A DNA stretch of 64,000 nt from Albula goreensis (taxonomy: Eukaryota; Chordata; Actinopteri; Albuliformes; Albulidae): assembly GCA_022829145.1 (NCBI GenBank), contig CM040742.1, forward strand, positions 17,866,631 through 17,930,630, written 5' to 3'. A program made the position numbers and the translations under genes. Below the pieces are notes generated by a model, which did not search any database, was not told the DNA's origin, and saw only the letters and a program-made list of their open reading frames with translations. This document shows positions 39,605 to 51,590 of this stretch, piece by piece. Positions within the stretch are counted from its first letter, which is position 1, and every line of letters begins with the position of its first letter.

Positions 39605-40100
39605 CATGCGATCCACCCTGTGGTCTCCATGCTGGTGCTGGAGCTGGTTCCTTATCATGCGATCCACCCTGTGGTCTCCATGCTGGTGCTGGAGCTGGTT
39701 CCTTATCATGCGATCCACCCTGTGGTCTCCATGCTGGTGCTGGAGCTGGTTCCTTATCATGCGATCCACCCTGTGGTCTCCATGCTGGTGCTGGAGCTGG
39801 TTCCTTATCATGCGATCCACCCTGTGGTCTCCATGCTGGTGCTGGAGCTGGTTCATTATCATGTGACCCATCCTGTGGTCTCCATGCTGGTGCTGGAGCT
39901 GGTTCATTATCATGTGACCCATCCTGTGGTCTCCATGCTGGTGCTGGAGCTGGTTCATTATCATGTGACCCATCCTGTGGTCTCCATGCTGGTGCTGGAG
40001 CTGGTTCATTATCATGTGACCCATCCTGTGGTCTCCATGCTGGTGCTGGAGCTGGTTCATTATCATGTGACCCATCCTGTGGTCTCCATGCTGGTGCTGG
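39605..40100. repeat. 51-bp minisatellite, 9.7 units, open in several frames on both strands
   Basis: The unit carries TGTGGTCTCCATGCTGGTGC and GGAGCTGGTTC. Because 51 is 17 codons, stop-free frames persist: on the minus strand 17-residue repeats with EPAPAPAWRPQ and then DGSHDN or GGSHDK, on the plus strand repeats with HPVVSMLVLELV. Units 1-5 share a GCGATCCACCC head and units 6-10 a GTGACCCATCC head. The longest minus frame opens at GTG, not ATG, and has no recognised homologue. Most likely noncoding; part of an exon cannot be excluded. Confidence 0.95.
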
Positions 40101-43100
40101 CACCTTCACTTCAGGGAACACTTTTGAGTACCTAGCAATATGTAATTGCTCATAACAAAATAAAAAGCTGAAGATTGGAAGAGTATGGGAGGATGAAAGA
40201 GTAGCAAACTATGTATACCATGATTGATGGACATCTGGTTGCCCATACAAATGTGACTGATCCAAGAAGGCTATCAGACATGTGGACTCAAAAATCACTC
40301 CATGTACACAGGAATGTGTTATTCTCTGTTGGGCTTGTGTGTGCCATTCTTTACACAGAACCAACCTGTCCTTGCTTTGCTACCTTATGAAATTCTGCCC
40401 ACTGGACAGAGGCTCTTTGCTGCAGAGAACAAAGAGATGAAGCCCTGTTCCTTGTTTTGCCCAAGGCAGCATCTTATCTTGACGTCAGGATGTACCATCA
40501 ATTGTTCAGTGAATATAGCTGTTTTTCCTGAACTCTCAAGGAAAATAAAATGGCAGATAAGAAAGGCCAGATGCTGATAATAGCTTTTTTCAATGTCATA
40601 TCTGTTTGCTCCTAGTCATTTTCTGTTGTGTTGGCCATTGTGAAAAGGCAAGCCAAACATTGGTTCTGAGGGCAGTACTGTCAATAACAAAGCCAATATC
40701 TCTTACATCACTCTCACCATGGTGGGAAGGAGAGCACAAGCTAGTGTTAGTACACTGTGAGTTATGTTTAAGTCATATGGCTAGAGATGGAAATCAGAGC
40801 ATGTGGGCATTCTGATGCACATGACTGGACAACTAGAAATCAATCCACTTTGTAATCCCATTGAGGTTATGGGCTATATTCAATCAAACACAGTTAGTCT
40901 CCTTAAGGGAATATGTTTGGTCAAAATATACAATTTCCTAATTTTTTGGGAACAAGCAAAAATGTTACAGCTTTTAAGCATGTTTTTGTAAAATAGAATA
41001 GCATATGGCCAAAAAACTAATGTATTTTATGGAATCACACACACCCTTACATTCTCTCAGAGCATTTGATTGAATATCAGGTTATTTCTCCAAGGTGACT
41101 CAATAATAATCCAAATAATGTGACTCAGTGTCTCTGAGCCATCAAGTTATGAGTCAAGGTCCTTGCATTTTGCATTCCTACAAGGTCCTGTAGTGAGTCA
41201 GGCTTCCTACAACTTACCAACAGAGTAATATCTCTCAATCACACCTTAGGGAGATGTCACCAATCAGAGATTTTAGCAATTCAAAAGAAGTGTTTTGTTC
41301 TTAAGACAGTTAACAATGAGAGCTGTAATGTTTGGTGGAAAGGCAGAGAGAGTTGTATTGCAGGAGAAATGGCCCCTGTCATGTTTTTGATCAATTTAAA
41401 GACATGTCGTGGGTGGACTATCTACAGCACGAAATGAAAAACAAAAGTGACAAAAAGTACAATGCTCCTCTCCACTCTCCTCTGGACCGTGAATAAGCAA
41501 CGCCATATAATCGATTCAGATACCCTAAACTGAATTCTATTCTTAAAGACAATAAAAAACTTGCTTGCAATTTCCATCCAGGTAAACTGCCTGTGTTTCT
41601 CAGCCTGGTGGGTTCCCTGAAGGTAATTACAAATGTGTTGAATGCAATTTTCTGCCCAATTTTCATTCTGCCCCCCAACCCCCTTGCTCTCACTGCCGAG
41701 CTTCCCCCAAGAGAGAAAAATATAACTCTATGCAATCAAAGTAATCTATGAATCTATGCAATCAAATGTCATATTAGTTTTGGTCAAAAAACCCAGGAGA
41801 CTCAAGACTCACATTGCATTGGCAAGGTTGGCCATGACATCAGAACCATTTCCATTTAGCTCCACCCCACCACCCAGTCCACTTTCATCAATCTTCCATG
41901 ACATCATACCATACAAGTATATTAATATTTGAGAATTCACCATACTGACACAGAGGGTGACAATTGAGAGTGCATTAACCTAGACTAGAGTAAGGCATGT
42001 TTGTGTTGTCATGCCTGACCCCCATGCATACTTATGTGTTATGTGTATTTTCTCTTGTCTGGGAGGACCGGTGGAATTTAGCATTATTTAATTGATAATA
42101 TGGTAAACTTCCAGAGAAACCATTAGCGGCCATTGATGGCAGACTCTGTGTTAACAGGTACTATGCTGTACTATGACAGCAATAGACAAATGAGTGAGAT
42201 TTTGAGGCCTTGATTTAAACGCAAGCTTAAGAGTATGCATTTCATTGGTCTGTGTTGGTTTGTGTTTTTAAATGTGTTCTTCCTCATAAATACTGTGGCA
42301 AATTCAGCAACCATTTACTTTCGTTCACCAAACTATCTTGCAGTTGAAAACTTAACATTTATGGTTATAGTTGATACAGTTAGCAATTGGCTAGAAATTC
42401 AGCAGGTGGAAAAATCATTGACGTAGCTGATGGTCACAATAAATAAACCTCCCAAATCCCTCTGGTATCATGAGCTTGCCTTGGGAAGTGTGATTTTAAG
42501 CTGGGCATTAAACACACGGCCACAAAGAGAGAGCTGATAATGGCTATAGGCTTTTGGGGCTCTAAGGCTCTGAGTAGGTGTGACCTGTGGAATCAAGACA
42601 GGGTACAGGGGAGATGGAGAGGGAAGGTATTCTGGGTAACGCTTGACTTTGTATAACACACCAGACATTTTGAGGAGTTTTGAAAAGACAAAAAGACATG
42701 TACTTTGAAGTTTTTTTTAACAATTTGCTCTTTTGAAAACAGGACAGCATATAGTCTTAATGAGGCTGAAGTTTGTTGTGATTGAAATGCTTCTGCCCTT
42801 AAAGATACGAAGTGCATTCGAATAATCTCGCCAGGTACCCAATGATTTCCTTGAATGCATTTAACTCCTTTCAATAAGGAGTATCCAGTTAGTTATTTTT
42901 TCCCTGAGACAGTTAAAGGACTGAATGTAGCACAGTCATTTTAAGTGACATCAAGCAGCCAGCAATTGACAGCTAATTGCACCTTGTAATAGTCTGTAAT
43001 GTAATGTAATGCAGTGTAATGTAATGTGATGTAAAGTAACGACACATGGGAAACCTGAACTTCCATTAATCATTGCTTGTGCCTGGTCTTGAAGGAACCT

Positions 43101-46100
43101 GCATAGCATTGACCACTGTAACACTTTGAACTATACACCAAGAATCATATGACATAACACCCATTAAATTAGCATTACACCTGTTATAACCAACTACTAC
43201 TTATTACAGCTCAAGGTCAAATGTCACAAAATTGAATAATGTCATTTGAGTTTTGAATTGAGGTGGCAGGCATTTTAACTTTTATTACTATACATTTCAA
43301 GAGAGCTAACTACCTTTTAAGTTAGCCTGACCAAATAATTCTAATTCAGTTATTTGGAATTAGAAAGGGCAAAAAAATGTGTGTAATCTGCCAATAGTAA
43401 TACAGTTTTCATGTACTAAAATGCTTTAGTAAATCAACCTTTCAGTATTTTTAAGGGCGTATGGAATGGTGTCTGGAATCCAATCAACATTTTTCCTCAA
43501 CTACAATTGCTCATGAATTTTTCAAGTTCATTTTGACACCAAACAGGTTTTGATAAGAAAAATGGCATTTGTTAATGCAAAGTTGTTCAATATTGACTGA
43601 AGAGTCCACTGTAGCACTGAAGTGATTTTGGGTCCAGACCACATCCCATAAGAGAAGCAAATTTTCCCTCTTCACTTTTACTGCAAGAGACCTCTTTCTT
43701 GCATTTAACAATTAAACTACAGTAACATTATTGGTTATTACATATCTTTGTTTATTTTCACATCATTGTAATGGTAAAATGTGCTTCATCCACACAACAA
43801 GGTGGATGGCATTCATTTCCTTTCCACAAAAGGAACACATCCCCCCCTTAATCTGAGCCCTGCTGTTAATAAACCCACATTTTAAACAGCACAAAGACTC
43901 CACTATGCACATTAAAGAATCTCCAGATACAAAGCACTTGTGTTCACATATACATTTGAACATTTCACAACACTTCTTCTGTTAGTTTATGAAAAAGCAA
44001 AGTAATGTACCTGAATGCTGAGGTAGGGATAACAGAATTTAATCGTATACCGTGTTAAGCATACATTTCTGAAAAAGTAATTATGTCTTACTTACATAGG
44101 TATTGTCAATTGTATTTCCAATTTGATTTGTTAATTTTTTTAAAGCCATCATTATGTTCTCTGTCATTCTCTGGAGTGCCAGGATTATGCTGGCATTCAC
44201 TAAAATTGATGTATGGGGAAACATACTATGGATGTTTGTGTTTGATTTTTGTGAGTTGTCTATCTTGTTTGCTGAAATAAGTTTTTTTGTTTTTTTATCA
44301 CAGAATTGAATGTAGCTCGGGTGTTTCAGTTGACAATAATACAGAGTTGAAGACTGAGTTTGGAACACAGATAAGAGCAGCATTGCATATAAAGCCAACA
44401 AGCTACAGCGGTTAGCCACTTGGAGCATGCTAAGTATTGTTAGCGAAGCATTGATGTGAACAAAGCTTAAAACAAGCCACGATGAAATCCTTGGTATCAC
44501 AGGTTGCCATGGATGTATTTGTCCTTGTGCAGAGGTGTTCCTCTAGAGCAGTAACAATGATGTTTTTTTGTGTATTGTCAGATGCAAAACCCCTCATTCA
44601 CTAGCTTCTCCACTGAGGATTGAAGGGTTTGTTGTAATGTTCATTTGTGGTATAATTAATGACTTTTTTCTTTGCAGATAGCTATCTGAAGGTCGACGCA
44701 TAAGGAGTAGACCCCTTGCTTTGCTTGGAATTGTACAGGTCATGTACCCTCTGCCACAGAAGAACTGATGCTATTCAACAGAGTTGTACATCTGTGTCCT
44801 TTTTACACAGTCAGAAGAAGCCTTTATCCCACACATCATCAGCAAATATTTATGGTAATTGATATGGCAGAACATACTGCAATGCTGTCATCTCAGAAAC
44901 ATCAATGATTTGAACTTTTGACCCATGGTAAGGAGAACAAAAATAAATGGGTAGGAGTTATATCTATCTATGTATAGCTCACATGGAAGAGAAACTCTGT
45001 GCAATTAATTGAAATAGGGGTAGTAGGGTTATTTTGGTATTCATGTGGCTGGTAAAACTTTTCATGGCATTAATAATTTAAATGGCATTATCCAAGTTAG
45101 TGATAGGAGCAATGGAAAACAAAACCTGATCTGACCAAGCACAACTGCTTTCTGAATGTTTTCCTTTGGTTCAAAAGTCCAAAAGAGGCACTGACAGCTT
45201 TCTTTGAAAGCATGCATATCAGTTTAAGTGTCATGGCCATCTTTTGTGTCATCTTTTTGTTTTCTGCTGGGTGGGGGGGGTTCCTTTCTGTAAGCTTAAG
45301 AATGGTTTAGTAGTTTTATAAAGAGTTTTTCAAATCCGATTTATCACTAAACCTTCAATTAAGTCAAACGGACAGCCTACATACACCAGTGGAAATAAAC
45401 TGGGAGAACACACAGGATTTTGCCGTAAACCATTTCAGTTTCCTTCCGAGAACCCTACTTCCTGAGTTTAAAAAAATTATTTATTTGAGAAATTATTCCC
45501 ACACTCAAAAACACAAGGGGCATGTCCTATATAAATTCAAGCAGTATGCATAGTGAACCAAATTTTTAAATCAATATCCAATTACTTCATTCTGTCTCAT
45601 TCAACGGTAAAACAAACACATTTAAGTTGGGCTCCTCCAGATATGAATCCTTCATGTGTTGTAAATATTATTTTAGCCTACTTCACACACTGTTGTGACC
45701 CTAGGTCTCAAATCTCAGCAGCTTTGTAAAGGTCACATGGTGTCAAGTGAAATTGGGATGAATGATAAACTCACAGTATACAGTTATTACAATTTCAATT
45801 ATGCATTGTTGAAATTTCATTCTAGGAACATTATCTCCTTCCTGCATAAATGCCATCGTAATACCAATAATAATCAACAGCAGAGGCGGAGCCAATACCC
45901 TTTCTTCTAGCACACAGCGGTAAATAACATGTGATTGGCCGAAGCCCCTGCCAGGCTCGTGGGAAGGATAGAGTGGCAGTGTGAGAAGGTTTTTGCGCAG
46001 TGGGAGGTTGACAGACGGGCTCAAGGCCCAGCCACCCAAAGACTGCAATTATTACTACTCTTACCCCCCTGCAGGATCATTTTTTTCTTGATAATAGTCA

Positions 46101-47443
46101 CAATAGATAACTGTTTCTATAAACCTATTACACATACAACAGTCAATTCCTTTCAAGCACTTCATTTCTCCTATCACCAATATATATTATATATGAATGC
46201 TTTTTTATTATCAGTCTTGGCTGATACACATTTTGTATCACCTTATCAAATCATACCGGCTTTACCTATCATGATCATGGGAAGATATTTTTATATTTTT
46301 AGCTGTATACAGTGAGATAACAACAGCAAGCTAAAACATATTGTATGCTCCTGTGAACAATGAAAATGACTTGTTTGCTTATTTTCTGCTACAGTAATTT
46401 GATGTTACATAGATTTACAATTACTTTGTAATGCAGCTAATGTACTCTCCGGCTTGCTGTCGCACTCAGATTAATTGCCTTTGAGCTCCTCTCCTCATCA
46501 CCCAATCCAGTCATAGCTGTGCTTGCTTCCTCTTTCTGTGATACATTTTTGGAAACAAGTTTGTTGGGCCTCTGAACCCTGTATTATGCAATCAATTGTA
46601 TTCTGCTCAGCTCACTATTTTCCCTTACTCAGTTAACTCAGTTACTCTGAAACACATAAATTAACCTATCAACTCATTCAATTTCTTTGTTGCAAATTTA
46701 TGATCTGAGGACATTTTTGTAATTAATTTAGTTATCAGCTTAGTGGTAGTCCCTATCACAGTACACAAAAAATGAGGTGTATGAAAAATGTGGAAACAAT
46801 CCAAACTTAATTTTGGTTCTCAAAACTAAGCTCTCTTCAAACTTCCACAGTTACAATGGTTGATAAGGGATGTCACTTGGATACATTAATCAGATGACAA
46901 AACTAATGTGTGTTTTGTTCAGCATCACTAGCAGAATTGTCACACTCAAAAGAATTTACTGTAATAAAAAGTATAAATAAATACAAAAATAAAGTACATA
47001 CTGCAGCTGAAAGCAAAACATTCAACACCAGTTCACTTAATGTTTGGTTAAAAATATACAAAATAAACTGTATATTTGAACACAAAGCACTTACCTACAA
47101 GAAATGTTTGCTTATTTTATACTTTATGGTAATTCCAAGTTAAATGGGTTTCCAATTGCTTTGCCATGTAACTAGTGCATACATCTGTATATTTTTTTCT
47201 GTTTATTCATGTTACATTAGATTTTTCATGATTTGTTGACTTATTAATTCACATATCTGTTTACTGTCTTTAACAAAAGGTAGAAAGCATTTTGCAGAGA
47301 GTAATTCAGGGATAAAGTGCTTTCTTTTGTAACATTCTGTAGATTTCTGTAGAGTTTAGAATACTGCACAGAATTTAAGGTCCTCAGTGAAGCACAGTTA
47401 GCAAATTCCACACTTCTGCTTAATGTTCTAGCCGCTCTGTGGA
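40101..47443. other. Gene-free DNA downstream of drd1
   Basis: No other gene recognised. A 139-codon minus frame at 44081-44500 opens at GTG and is unlike any family I know. The GC-richer patch 45890-46070 and the unique stretch 46430-46530 are candidate regulatory DNA. The part nearest 47443 is probably drd1 3' UTR or flank. Confidence 0.5.
42995..43040. repeat. (TGTAA)n short tandem repeat, imperfect
   Basis: About nine pentamers of TGTAA with substitutions (TGCAG, TGTGA, TGTAA). Confidence 0.85.
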
Positions 47444-47449
47444 TTTATT
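47444..47449 (-). terminator. Candidate poly(A) signal of drd1
   Basis: AATAAA on the minus strand about 100 bases past the drd1 stop codon. It is the first canonical hexamer downstream. A second AATAAA lies at 47202-47207. Vertebrate D1 mRNAs usually carry longer 3' UTRs, so the proximal site may be only one of several used. There is no transcript evidence. Confidence 0.35.
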
Positions 47450-47549
47450 TTCTCCTTTTTTGTGGTACATTAACACAGATGAAAGTAAAGTCAACACATT
47501 CTGATGTTCATCTGAGACAGCGCAATTTTTTTTTTTTCCCTGGCATCCA

Positions 47550-48887
47550 TCATGCTCTGTGTTGCCCATTCTGAGTGGTGGGGTTTATCTTTTCTAGGGA
47601 CACATCCGCCTCACTGTCCAAGTCTGCTGACATTGCTGGGGACTGCCTCTCCAGAGCCTTCATTCCTATGAAGTCATCCTCCCTTTTCTGGAGCTCCTCG
47701 TCCAGGCTGGGGATGGAGTGAGGGATCATGTAGGTGATGTTGCTCTCTTTGGGAATGTGTCCCTTGGGCTCGTAGTTGAGGGCCTGTGGTGCAGCCCCAT
47801 TGTTGATGCTGACAATCTCGATGGCATTTCCTCCTGAGCAGAGCCTGTGGCAGCCCAGCAGGATGGAAAAGGCTTTGCGGAAGTCTGCATTGAAGGCGTA
47901 GATGATGGGGTTCAGGGAGGAGTTGGCCCAGCCGAACCAAACAAAGACGTCAAAGGTGGTGGAGCTGATGCAGGGGAAGTCGATGTTACCGCTGGGCTCC
48001 GTCTGCTCACAGAAGGGCACCATGCAGTTGAGGATGAAAAAAGGCAACCAGCAGCAGACAAACACCCCCATAATGACCGAGAGGGTTTTTAATACTTTGG
48101 TTTCTCTTTTGAAGGACATCTTGAAGGAGCTCTCTGAGTCCATGTTGGAGCTGTTCCCCATACTACTGTGGCGGTTCTTGGCGCTCTCTGCTGCCCTCTC
48201 CAGGGCAGAGATCCTCCTGATCTGCTTCTGGGCAATCCTGTAAATCCGGGTATACGTGACGATCATGATGGCGACGGGGATGTAGAAGCTGATGAGGGAG
48301 GAGGAGATGGCATACGTCCGGTTGAGGCTGGAGTCACAGTTGTCCGGCGGGGGGTCCATATCCGTGCCATTAACCTTTGAGTAGCCTGCAGTCTGAGCCT
48401 TGTGCCAGTCAAGCTGCACGGGGATGAAGGAGATCAGCACAGACAGCGTCCACGCCACGCTGATCATCACGAAAGCCACCTTGGGCGTCATCTTCCTCTC
48501 ATAGCGGAAGGGGCTGGAAATGGCCCAGTAACGGTCCACGCTAATCACGCACAGGTTGAGGATCGACGCGGTCGAACACATGATGTCAAATGCAACCCAG
48601 ACGTTGCAGAAGGAGCCAAACGGCCAGAAGCCCATGATTTCCATGGCAGCCTTCCAAGGCATCACAAGGATAGCCACCAGCAGGTCTGAGATAGCCAGGG
48701 AGATCACAAAGAAGTTGGTGACCTTGGAGCGCAGGTGGCGGAACTTAGTTACGGCTGCACAGACCAGCGTGTTCCCCAGCAGGGTGGTGAGGATCAGCAG
48801 AGAGAGGAAGCAGCCCTTCAGGACCCGAGCGGACGAGTCTTCCTCTGACAAAGCACTGTCGTGGGCCGTGGACGAGTTCCGATCCAT
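47550..48887 (-). CDS. drd1: D1-type dopamine receptor (Gs-coupled class A GPCR), single coding exon, complete
   Basis: A 445-residue protein close to human DRD1 (446 aa) throughout. Known family role: plasma-membrane dopamine receptor raising cAMP through Gs/Golf in neurons. Visible landmarks: seven hydrophobic segments at about 22-46, 57-78, 92-117, 138-157, 191-214, 267-289 and 310-331; N39 (1.50), D68 (2.50), amine-binding D101 (3.32), DRY 118-120, W146, TM5 serines S196/S197/S200, CWLP 279-282 followed by F283-F284, and NPIIY 326-330. C94 and C184 can form the conserved disulfide. N4 and N173 are glycosylation sequons; C346 and C350 match the palmitoylated tail cysteines. The short second extracellular loop and the tail ending [14 protein letters not shown] point to D1A rather than D5. 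The start is the first in-frame ATG after the stop at 49053-49055, in good Kozak context (G at -3 and +4). Open codons before it lack ATG and look like 5' UTR. Which teleost paralogue (drd1a or drd1b) cannot be decided. Confidence 0.97.
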   Translation of the reverse strand: MDRNSSTAHDSALSEEDSSARVLKGCFLSLLILTTLLGNTLVCAAVTKFRHLRSKVTNFFVISLAISDLLVAILVMPWKAAMEIMGFWPFGSFCNVWVAFDIMCSTASILNLCVISVDRYWAISSPFRYERKMTPKVAFVMISVAWTLSVLISFIPVQLDWHKAQTAGYSKVNGTDMDPPPDNCDSSLNRTYAISSSLISFYIPVAIMIVTYTRIYRIAQKQIRRISALERAAESAKNRHSSMGNSSNMDSESSFKMSFKRETKVLKTLSVIMGVFVCCWLPFFILNCMVPFCEQTEPSGNIDFPCISSTTFDVFVWFGWANSSLNPIIYAFNADFRKAFSILLGCHRLCSGGNAIEIVSINNGAAPQALNYEPKGHIPKESNITYMIPHSIPSLDEELQKREDDFIGMKALERQSPAMSADLDSEADVSLEKINPTTQNGQHRA

Positions 48888-49344
48888 AGCTTCAGCTCGG
48901 GGGAATGTGAAAATCACCTCATAATTCCACCAGGAGGGAATGACAGCAGCTTCGTTGAAAACGGTGGCTGGGCACAGGGAGTGGGGACCGCTTGGTCTGG
49001 AGGCTGCACTGCCCTCTTTACCATAGCTACCAGCTTTCAAAAAGTTTGTATGTCATCAATGATTAAAAAAAACACCCTCTTTTGTAATCAAGAAAATTCG
49101 GTGGACAGTTGTTTCTTCCCAGAAAGACATTGACAAAAACGTCCTTATCTTGTGTTACCACAACAGTTAAATTCATAGAAAAATCTTAGGTTACAAACCT
49201 GTTTTATCTTAAACGTCGCTCTTGCTGTTATTCTTGTTTTATTTCCTCTTCCGTAGCTGATGAGCTTGATATCCAGTAATAGTCCTAAATGACGGTCAGC
49301 TTTCAAAGCAATGTGTTAAATAAACAACGGATGAAGCGATCATT

Positions 49345-49362
49345 AGCCTTATATATAAGGCT
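49345..49362. promoter_or_regulatory. Perfect 18-bp palindrome containing TATATA, upstream of drd1
   Basis: The sequence agccttatatataaggct is its own reverse complement. It lies about 460 bases upstream of the drd1 ATG and presents a TATATAA-like core in both directions. It could act as a TATA element of an upstream promoter or as a factor-binding site. Mammalian DRD1 is described as having a TATA-less promoter and a small intron in the 5' UTR, so promoter function here is inference only. Confidence 0.25.
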
Positions 49363-49716
49363 ATTGATATTGTCTATTGATCTCTCTTTTTTTGCTTCGG
49401 GTTTGTCTGATTTGTTCCTTTTAATGACTGACGAGGCGTGTCCATGTGATCACGTTCTCAGTCTAACTGATGCTTTATCCAAGGAAACGTACCCGTCTAT
49501 GCAACACCTGGAACACGATGTAAACAAAACACCGAAAAACCCTCTTCATTTTGTTTCGCAGTAGTCAGAATATTAGTCTAAAAAAAAAAAAAAAAGAATC
49601 GCACCAGTAGGTTCTACGTTAGTGAACCAAGAGATGTCCCAAACATTTATCCGTGCTCCCTAGCTGTGCTGTTGTTGTCTCTGATGTTCCCCGTTTCTAA
49701 ACTTTAATAGTCAATC

Positions 49717-49750
<34 letters not shown>
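49717..49750. repeat. (AAT)n microsatellite in the drd1 5' flank
   Basis: About 11 uninterrupted trinucleotide units, roughly 830 bases upstream of the drd1 start codon. Likely length-polymorphic. Confidence 0.95.
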
Positions 49751-51439
49751 TGTAAGATATCTTATTATAATGCGCGACGAGTGTTGGTACTCGCAAAGTT
49801 GTCTTCGGTCAATGCGGTCGATAAAGTCGGTTTTCAGCCATCCTGTATAAATTTCTCACTCCTGAAATAGTCAACTTTAATAAACAAGATGAATAATTCT
49901 ATAAATATTCGGGAGGGTATTTATTAATATCCTCGGAAATACGTTCTGGTCAATTCTGTTTTTTCTAAATATATAATCTTCTTACCTTTTAAATTTTCCT
50001 CATTGATTCCAACAAAAATGCATGAGGCAAAGTTAATCCGTACAATAGTTGCTGAGCCGGTATAAACTCGATGCAGACAACCTCCCCTCCAGCCTCATTA
50101 TTTTGAAGAACAAATCACCAGTGACTCCTATATAAGTTATCTTCTGATGAAAAATGATCCAACTTCAAAAAACAAGTCGGCATTGGGTGCAGCTGCGCAC
50201 GTTTGGTGGTAGTCTATCTTGTAATACACCAGAAGTGTCGTTTTCATTACCAGTTCCACGGCAGTAGGACAAAAAATGTGTCCAATTAAAAGCGTTCTCT
50301 ACTCCCTGAGTCTCGACGGTGTGATCGCTGCTAAGAGCATTTCTCTCCTTTATTCCAACTTGCACGGGAGAGTGGAGTGTCCAAGTGTCCAGTCACCTCA
50401 GTCATACGTTAACACTGACGCGTCTGAATTACCGCACTTATGGAGTATACCGTGGAAGACTTAAGCATTTGCCAAATATTTAAATGTCTTTATCTTAGGA
50501 ATATGAGTATAATAAATGACCACATCGCGGATGTGAAGATATCCTTAAGCGTTCCATAGTAAGAATATTGTACTATATATGCTGTATATGTACATTACAT
50601 ACATATAAATCATATATACTTTGCATATACACATACCTAAGTATTTACCACTATCTAATGTTTATAACCATAATAGGTACAACGATCAACGTGTTCCTTA
50701 TGAGAGACAAATGAACTGGGGTAAATATATAATTAACCAATGTGATAATGAACAGCAGGACGAATAAAACGACTTAGCGAAGCCAAAGCAGTCAGTGGCG
50801 TGACAGTGAATTCCCGTATACTTGGCTCAACGAGGCCACCTAAAGGCAGAAAATTATTACATATTTTCCAATCACCCTGGACCAAATACAAGGCATATTA
50901 CGCACGACATTCAGTATCGAGCATGTAAGTGAGTGCGAAATCCTTTTAGTAAATTCCTATCAACAATGTGCTTAAATATTTCGAATTTAAAAAAATAAAG
51001 TGGAATGCTGTTCAATATTATTCTGGTTACCATGAAACATCACCTTAAGTCTGGCTGATTTCATCACCCTAACTAAAACTGTATGAAAAAACATTCGAGA
51101 AATCCCACAACTACTCACAAAATTGTCACACACGCTGATTACACAAACGTTCACGAGCTCAGGCGCGCGAGCACAAAGAAAATCTGCACATAAATATAAA
51201 AGTGGTTGACAATAATAGAAACCTCAAATGAAATCGGTTTACAATTTGTAACTAAACCGCAGTTGAAAAGGGGTGTGTGCATGCTTTCCGTTTCAATACT
51301 CGAATTGGAAATAATCAAATCGCAGGTGAAACGCGGTTTGTGCATGAGCTTATGGTTCTACTTACCAACCAATGAATATGAAGTCATTTTATGGGACCTG
51401 GTGCCACAAAGATTGTTTCCTCGAGGAACTCTCTTTTTC

Positions 51440-51590
51440 CAGGATAGAAACACCCCCCACATATATTGCTAATAAGACCCCAGGGTGGTTTCATGAACAT
51501 GACCCTGAACATTTACACAAACACCTTCCATGGCTTCCCGAATCACCAGATCTAAACATCACTGAACCTTTATCGGAGTACAGAGTTCCA
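51440..51590 (+). mobile_element. Tc1-like transposase fragment (DDE region), degenerate
   Basis: Two overlapping plus-strand frames resemble one Tc1-like segment. FFQDRNTPH fits the second-aspartate motif (FQQDNAPCH in the family). After a frameshift, WFHEHD and, further on, PWLPESPDLNITEPL fit WFxEHD...WPPQSPDLNPIEHL. The glutamate of the catalytic triad would be in ITEPL. No inverted ends are recognised, and the sequence past about 51600 no longer resembles the family. A relic with no coding capacity. Confidence 0.6.

Larger units (their letters stand above)
48888..51439. other. drd1 5' UTR and upstream flank
   Basis: Directly upstream of the drd1 ATG the GC content stays high to about 49020, then falls. 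A CCCTGTGCCCAG stretch on the minus strand (AG at 48968-48969) could be a splice acceptor for a 5' UTR intron, as known for mammalian DRD1; this is speculative. CpG-bearing unique sequence continues to about 50450. No other gene seen. Confidence 0.45.

Noticed and set aside
44081-44500. 139-codon minus-strand frame
   Set aside because: Opens at GTG, has AT-driven composition and no recognisable domain; likely chance.
47674-48924. Several open frames on both strands overlapping drd1
   Set aside because: Shadows of a GC-rich conserved gene in other frames; no homology of their own.
48888-49040. 51-codon N-terminal extension in frame with drd1
   Set aside because: It has no ATG (only a TTG at 49038-49040 after an in-frame stop at 49053-49055), is unlike D1 receptor N-termini, and is best read as 5' UTR.
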